In this document: in pieces, positions 15,001-17,804 of the stretch
Numbering within the stretch: the first letter of the stretch is position 1
Layout of the letters: each line of letters opens with the position of its first letter
Origin: DASRQZ01 sp964571275
Lineage (GTDB): Bacteria > Myxococcota_A > Polyangia > Fen-1088
Length of the DNA: 17,804 nucleotides
Direction of reading: 5' to 3'
Assembly (NCBI GenBank): GCA_964571275.1
Contig: CAZNCQ010000139.1
Location: forward strand, 1-17,804
Notes under the pieces: model-generated
Databases searched by the model: none
The model's input: the letters and a program-made list of their open reading frames with translations, nothing else
Told to the model about the DNA's origin: nothing
Program-made: the position numbers and the translations under genes

Positions 15001-15837
15001 CCCTTGCTCGAGGCCCAGCGCCACGAGCTGAAGCTCGATGTTCCCAAGCGAGGCCTGACGGTGGACGGCGACGCCGCCCGTCTTGCCCAGGTCATCTCGA
15101 ACTTGCTGACCAACGCCGCCAAGTACACCCAACCGGGAGGCCAGATCACCGTTGAAGGCCGGATCCAGGGCGACGATGTGGTCTTGCTGGTGCGGGACAA
15201 CGGAATTGGCATCGATCGCGACACGCTGCCGCACGTCTTCGACCCGTTCACCCAGGAGAAGCAGGCGCTCGACCGAGCGCACGGTGGTCTGGGGCTGGGG
15301 CTGGCGATCGTGCGGAGCTTGGTCTTGCTCCACGGCGGCTCCGTCGCTGCGCGCAGCGATGGGCGGGGACGGGGCAGCGAGTTCGAGATTCGTATTCCGC
15401 GACTGGTGAGGTCGGGTCACCGAGAGATCGGGAATGAATCGAGCGCGCCCGCTGCCCCCGTGTTTCGCGCCGATGCGCATCGGGTGCTGGTCGTCGACGA
15501 CAACGAGGACGCGGCGGTGATGGTCGCCGAGATGCTGAGACTTTACGGCTTCGAGACACGCACGGCGCACGATGGGCCCTCGGCCTTGGCGCGCGCGCTC
15601 GACTTTCGTCCGCAGGTCGCCATTCTGGACATCGGGCTTCCGGTCATGGACGGGTTCGAGCTGGCGCGGCGTTTCGGCGAGCACGCCGAGTTGCGCGACA
15701 CCCGGTTGGTGGCGCTGACGGGTTACGGACAGGACAGCGCGCGCGCACGCTCCGCCTCGGGCGCCTTTCGTGCCCATCTGGTCAAGCCCGTGGATCCCGA
15801 GCACCTGCGCAGCGTCCTCGACAACCTCGTACGCTGA
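12088..15837 (+). CDS. Hybrid sensor histidine kinase/response regulator, two kinase cores and two receivers
   Basis: The 1249-residue soluble protein has no membrane segment. Order, counted from the ATG at 12088: PAS (about 25-165, starting at AKDWSKTPLGPPASWPQSLR); GAF-like (about 190-335); HisKA with FFSNVSHEFRTPL (His357); HATPase with NLISNAFKFT (469) and DTGCGIP (501); REC with ADDNADMRDY and phospho-acceptor Asp671 in VVITDVMMPDVDG; PAS (about 751-860); second HisKA with LAMLGHELRNPLAPI (His894); second HATPase with NLLTNAAKYT (1005) and DNGIGID (1037); REC with VVDDNEDAAVMVAEML and Asp1181 in AILDIGLPVMDG. All phosphotransfer residues are present. The first PAS is the type that starts many such kinases; its GGGEM is encoded by GGAGGAGG, which mimics a ribosome binding site for the ATG at 12151, so I prefer 12088. 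The ATG at 11989 is also possible. No output domain or cognate regulator is nearby. Confidence 0.93.
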   Translation: MAQPIKDLSLIPDPIFAGGGEMSALMRAKDWSKTPLGPPASWPQSLRTVVRILLTSRYAMWMGWGPDLCFLYNDAYQPTLGGKHEWALGAPAREVWAEIWDAIGPRIETVLRSGESTWDEGLLLFLERNGYPEETYHTFSYSPLADDSGAILGNLCVVTEETERRIGERRMALLRALASRLSASAETDVLRGIEDSLAGEARDIPFSLTYFFEEEGSRARLMSTTNLGPGHPHASPVVEVSPGVWRLDAVWATGAPVTLALPEDATWPTGPWRTAPTRALVLPIAQQGQSRPAGAFIAALNPHRPLDGDYRAFLELFVGQVGAALANARAYEEERRRAEALAEIDRVKTTFFSNVSHEFRTPLTLMLGPLAQLIADGDLLSTHREQLALVQRNGLRLLKLVNTLLDFSRIEAGRARAHFESLDLAEHTADLASVFRAATDKADLALRVNCAPLGRPAIVDRDMWEKIVLNLISNAFKFTLAGEIAVTLRRDGDDAVLTVSDTGCGIPATELPHVFERFHRVEGTRGRTHEGTGIGLALVKELVGLQGGKVSVKSEVERGTTFTVTIPLGGPPGWSDRDLTAGSAGEARHAGAFLEEALRWLPEGAASRSAADGQPQPLAERGRILLADDNADMRDYIRRLLGDRWHVETVGDGREALRAIERQPPDVVITDVMMPDVDGFALVRALRSNEATRDLPVIMVSARAGEEARVEGLQAGVSDYLVKPFSARELIARVDSLLLRHRIRSAEEAQARRMANVFAQAPVGVAILRGPTLVFESANSSYLELVANRAVVGKAIRQALPELEGQGVYELLDRVYASGQAHVGRSWRVEIHRSDANRVEECFFDFVYQPMFDGNGSVDGIAVVAFDVTELAKARRASEIANRAKDEFLAMLGHELRNPLAPILTALQLMRLRGSDAVEREREVIDRQVRHMVGLVDDLLDVSRITQGKVQLKKEPVEMSDLVASAIEMSSPLLEAQRHELKLDVPKRGLTVDGDAARLAQVISNLLTNAAKYTQPGGQITVEGRIQGDDVVLLVRDNGIGIDRDTLPHVFDPFTQEKQALDRAHGGLGLGLAIVRSLVLLHGGSVAARSDGRGRGSEFEIRIPRLVRSGHREIGNESSAPAAPVFRADAHRVLVVDDNEDAAVMVAEMLRLYGFETRTAHDGPSALARALDFRPQVAILDIGLPVMDGFELARRFGEHAELRDTRLVALTGYGQDSARARSASGAFRAHLVKPVDPEHLRSVLDNLVR

Positions 15838-15841
15838 ACAG

Positions 15842-15855
15842 ACACCTGCCGGTGT
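15842..15855 (+). terminator. Short hairpin after the kinase gene
   Basis: ACACC and GGTGT arms around a 4-base loop lie just after the TGA at 15837. The stem is five base pairs with no T-tract, so it is a weak candidate. Confidence 0.2.
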
Positions 15856-15863
15856 TCGGCCTC

Positions 15864-15895
15864 GTCATATGACTAGCAGGCGCTGGTCATATGTC
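15864..15895. promoter_or_regulatory. Paired GTCATATG palindromes upstream of the peptide gene
   Basis: GTCATATGAC (15864-15873) is a perfect 10-base palindrome. GTCATATGTC (15886-15895) repeats eight of its bases 22 bp further on, two helical turns away. Such spacing suits a dimeric regulator bound twice on one face of DNA. A TATAGAT (15934-15940) lies downstream as a possible -10. The AT-rich motif stands out in GC-rich DNA. Confidence 0.45.
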
Positions 15896-16030
15896 GATCG
15901 AGTCGTCAAGGGATCGCCTAGTCAGGAATGCCCTATAGATCCGGCGTTTTGACGCGCGCGTGCCTGCGGCATGGCGGGTGCACAAGCGCCGGACTGTCCT
16001 CGGGAGTTGAATTCCAGTGGGAAACGCTAA

Positions 16031-16036
16031 CAGGAG
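16031..16036 (+). promoter_or_regulatory. Ribosome binding site of the repeat peptide
   Basis: CAGGAGGAAC contains a full AGGAGG (16032-16037) about 11 bases before the ATG at 16049. The spacing is a little long, but it is one of the strongest such sites in the window, and it supports translation of the short peptide. Confidence 0.6.
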
Positions 16037-16048
16037 GAACGGGAAAAC

Positions 16049-16189
16049 ATGACGAACAAGCAGTCACCAGCGGTACGAGTCACCATCAAGGCGAACGCCG
16101 GCGTTCGTCGTTTCGGCCTCAACGTCAAGACGCCGGTCAAGGCGGGCGGGTTCGGCTTGAATCACAGCCGCTCGCTGAGCGCGCTCTAG
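16049..16189 (+). CDS. 46-aa peptide with two FGLN repeats; possible RiPP-like precursor or hydroxylase substrate
   Basis: The peptide begins MTNKQSPAVRVTIKANAG and ends in NHSRSLSAL. It holds two copies of a related unit: V-T-I-K-A-N-A-G-V-R-R-F-G-L-N (residues 11-25) and V-K-T-P-V-K-A-G-G-F-G-L-N-H-S (residues 26-40). It is basic, has no Cys, no signal peptide and no membrane segment. Codon third positions are G/C-rich as in real genes, and an AGGAGG lies upstream. The VKAGG...NHS pattern reminds me of short repeat peptides seen in other bacteria, which I cannot check here. It ends 13 bases from the stop of the convergent JmjC oxygenase gene, so modification of Asn, His or Arg in the repeats by that enzyme is a possible but unproven idea. 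It could instead be a small regulatory or ribosome-associated protein. Confidence 0.6.
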   Translation: MTNKQSPAVRVTIKANAGVRRFGLNVKTPVKAGGFGLNHSRSLSAL

Positions 16190-16202
16190 CGCAACGATCG
16201 AG

Positions 16203-17573
16203 TTAGCCGCGGGTCGCGGGCTCCGGTTCGAAAGAACCGTCGCCCGCAGTCTCGCGTTCCGGGATCGAACGGGTACGGGGCGAGCGCGCCGCGCGCAGAA
16301 GACCGCTCGCCAACAGGATCTCCAGGACCTCGCTGACCTCCTCCCAGGTATAGCCGAGAGGATCGGGCGACCACGTCGTCGCGTCGCCCGCGCGGAACGA
16401 GGGGACCTCGGTCAGCCGCTCTATGAGCGGTAGCGCACCGAGGCCGACGCTCGCCTCTCCGTGCGGCGATGTGATGATCACGACGCGTATGCCGTCTGGT
16501 GCATTGTCATAGGTCCAGTGAAGGGCATGCGGCGCGACGAGCACGTCGTCCGGGCGCACCGAGTCGGTGACGCTGACCGGCGGGCCGGCCGCGGCGCCGT
16601 CCCCGTTTTCATCCGTCTCGACGCTGAGCAAGTCGCGGTAGCACAGCATGAGGAGGTCATCCGGCGTCAGGGTGTCGATCAACTCCTTGAGCTCGACGAG
16701 GCGATCGGCGCAGGCCTCCCGATATCGCTCGATCGACGCCTGCGCGTTGGCGTCCAGCACATCGACGAGGGGCGGCGTCTCGCGCCACACATTCTTCGTC
16801 ATCAGCTTTCGTGCGAGCTGGTTGGTCAGAATCACCGCCAACGGCGCGTTGTCGAATTCCAGGGTTATGGCGAGAGAATGGTCGCCGGCGGTGGCGTCGT
16901 GCCAGGTGCCCGCGGGCAGGTGAAGAACGTCTCCCGGCTCCAGCGTGACATCGACCATCTCGGCGGCCTCGGGCCCGATCACCTCGGCCCACGGGTACGC
17001 TCGCCGGAAACCCTCGAAGCCCGAGAACATCGACTTGTGCGGCGGGTTCTGCATGCACGGCTTCTTGGAGTACCGCCAGTGCTTCGTCCCCTCGAGCTGA
17101 ATGATGAAGTTGGGCGTTCGATCGAAGTGCATTCTCGCGCCCGCGTTCGCCGGCGAGAGGAATGAGTACACCTTCACATTCCCGACGTGGTTCAGCTCTT
17201 GCGCCAGCCGGCTCGCCACCAGGGCGAAGGGCGGATGGACGACCTGGAGGCCGTCGAACTGCAAGGTGAACCCCGCTCGATACGCAAAGTCGATCTGGTC
17301 TGCGAGGATCCGGTGACTGTGTTGCATCCCGCCGTCCGAGCGATGAACACAAAGGAAAGGATCACCGTCGTTGCTCGACCGGCGCGCCCAGTCCTTGTCG
17401 GGAATCCTCGTGGCGGCCTTGCGAAAGTCGGCCATGTCGAAACCAAACGCGTCGATCTTCTCGCGAGCGCGCGTCCCTCCTCGGATGTGCAAGGGTTGCT
17501 TGTTCCAGTAGCTCCGAATGAACTCGCCCGGGTCAATCGGTGCCAGCAACGTGTCGACGAGCCGATCGCTCAT
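16203..17573 (-). CDS. JmjC/cupin_4 (RoxA-type) Fe(II)/2-oxoglutarate oxygenase
   Basis: The product is 456 residues, cytosolic. The N-terminus (PIDPGEFIRSYWNKQPLHIRG) is typical of cupin_4 JmjC ribosomal oxygenases. The double-stranded beta-helix carries MHFD (His149, Asp151) and GTWHDA (His225), the Fe(II) triad, with FIIQLEGTKHWRYSKKP in between, where the Lys and Tyr may contact 2-oxoglutarate. A helical dimerisation region and a C-terminal winged-helix-like end (GYTWEEVSEVLEILLASGLL) follow, as in YcfD/RoxA (373 residues), but this protein is longer. RoxA hydroxylates Arg in ribosomal protein L16; human relatives hydroxylate His. The start at 17573 fits a TATGCT box seven bases upstream; ATG 17585 is an alternative, and longer frames lack any signal. 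The gene is convergent with the repeat peptide. Confidence 0.88.
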   Translation of the reverse strand: MSDRLVDTLLAPIDPGEFIRSYWNKQPLHIRGGTRAREKIDAFGFDMADFRKAATRIPDKDWARRSSNDGDPFLCVHRSDGGMQHSHRILADQIDFAYRAGFTLQFDGLQVVHPPFALVASRLAQELNHVGNVKVYSFLSPANAGARMHFDRTPNFIIQLEGTKHWRYSKKPCMQNPPHKSMFSGFEGFRRAYPWAEVIGPEAAEMVDVTLEPGDVLHLPAGTWHDATAGDHSLAITLEFDNAPLAVILTNQLARKLMTKNVWRETPPLVDVLDANAQASIERYREACADRLVELKELIDTLTPDDLLMLCYRDLLSVETDENGDGAAAGPPVSVTDSVRPDDVLVAPHALHWTYDNAPDGIRVVIITSPHGEASVGLGALPLIERLTEVPSFRAGDATTWSPDPLGYTWEEVSEVLEILLASGLLRAARSPRTRSIPERETAGDGSFEPEPATRG

Positions 17574-17580
17574 GGCTGCC

Positions 17581-17610
17581 AGCATAGAATGGACGGCTTC
17601 GACGGTGCAA
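17581..17610 (-). promoter_or_regulatory. Sigma-70-like promoter of the JmjC gene, likely leaderless
   Basis: Minus strand: TTGCAC (17610-17605), 18-base spacer, TATGCT (17586-17581), then 7 bases to the ATG at 17573. Transcription would start at or next to the start codon. No ribosome binding site is present, in agreement. Confidence 0.45.
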
Positions 17611-17689
17611 GGTGTCGGTCGAGCCCACTCGCTGGGCGCCGTCGTCCGGCTTCGCCGCGCACCGCGACGCACGCGTCTTCGGAATGCGC

Positions 17690-17695
17690 TAGGGT
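17690..17695 (+). promoter_or_regulatory. -10 box of a leaderless transcript (CheB-type gene)
   Basis: TAGGGT ends 5 bases before the ATG at 17701, and no ribosome binding site is present. The -35 region is unclear. The JmjC promoter lies back to back with it in the 127-bp divergent region. Confidence 0.35.
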
Positions 17696-17700
17696 GGTCC

Positions 17701-17804
17701 ATGGGCATCTTGATCAATTCGGAGAGAATCGTAAGAGATGTCATGGTCGTGGGGGCGTCGGCGGGCGGGATCCGCGCCGTCATTCATGTCCTGTCTCGCC
17801 TTCC
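17701..17804 (+). CDS. CheB-type chemotaxis methylesterase, 3' partial
   Basis: Only 34 codons lie in the window. After a short lead (MGILINSERIVRD) they read VMVVGASAGGIRAVIHVLSRLP. VxxGASAGG with its nucleophile Ser, followed by a helix ending in LP, is the start of the CheB catalytic domain (protein-glutamate methylesterase). With the catalytic domain so near the N-terminus there is no room for a CheB receiver. It may therefore be a stand-alone CheB or the first part of a CheB-CheR-PAS-kinase fusion, both common in myxobacteria. An inner ATG at 17743 is an alternative start. The rest is outside the window. Confidence 0.8.
   Translation, partial: MGILINSERIVRDVMVVGASAGGIRAVIHVLSRL

Noticed and set aside
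12253..15804. Long minus-strand open frames of 590 and 503 codons
   Set aside because: Both are antisense to the hybrid kinase, whose domains are complete and in order. The minus frames have no recognisable domains or start signals.

Overview
This is a GC-rich window with a strong G/C third-position bias. Secreted proteins carry lipoboxes followed by long Gly/Ala/Ser/Thr linkers, there is a very large hybrid histidine kinase, and regulatory and envelope genes are dense. That style suggests a myxobacterium or relative (Myxococcota, Polyangia-like). This is an inference from style, because no rRNA or other marker gene is present. No tRNA, CRISPR array, insertion sequence or prophage signal was seen.

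Layout. Positions 1-659 hold the 3' part of a DJ-1/PfpI-family gene. 796-2843 is an NHL-repeat beta-propeller lipoprotein whose last blades are out of frame, apparently after loss of most of one repeat. 3048-4493 holds an NTF2-like secreted protein, an ASCH-like protein and an unknown protein on the minus strand. 4506-4730 may be a decayed short gene. 4935-6137 is a compact operon: a 49-aa lmo0937-type membrane protein, a 72-aa DUF883/YqjD-like membrane protein and a PP2C phosphatase. A GST follows at 6303-6962. A GH8 lipoprotein lies convergent to it at 7000-8379.

8545-11905 (minus strand) is a self-contained ECF sigma-factor regulon. It contains a sigma factor, its zinc-finger membrane anti-sigma factor, two small lipoproteins and a DUF4142 exported protein. 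I find the same promoter, GGAACC-N16-CGTT, ahead of all four transcription units with identical spacing. The copy ahead of the sigma gene is a perfect inverted repeat, so it reads as a promoter on both strands.

12088-15837 is a 1249-aa soluble hybrid kinase (PAS-GAF-HisKA-HATPase-REC-PAS-HisKA-HATPase-REC). Next comes a 46-aa peptide gene (16049-16189) with an internally repeated FGLN-containing sequence and its own upstream palindromes. It lies tail to tail with a JmjC/cupin_4 oxygenase (16203-17573), which makes a RiPP-like or substrate-peptide/hydroxylase pair worth testing. The window ends in the first codons of a CheB-type methylesterase (17701 onward).

The main candidates for something new are the ECF regulon with its bidirectional promoter and the repeat peptide next to the JmjC oxygenase. 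Several genes also appear to be transcribed without a leader.
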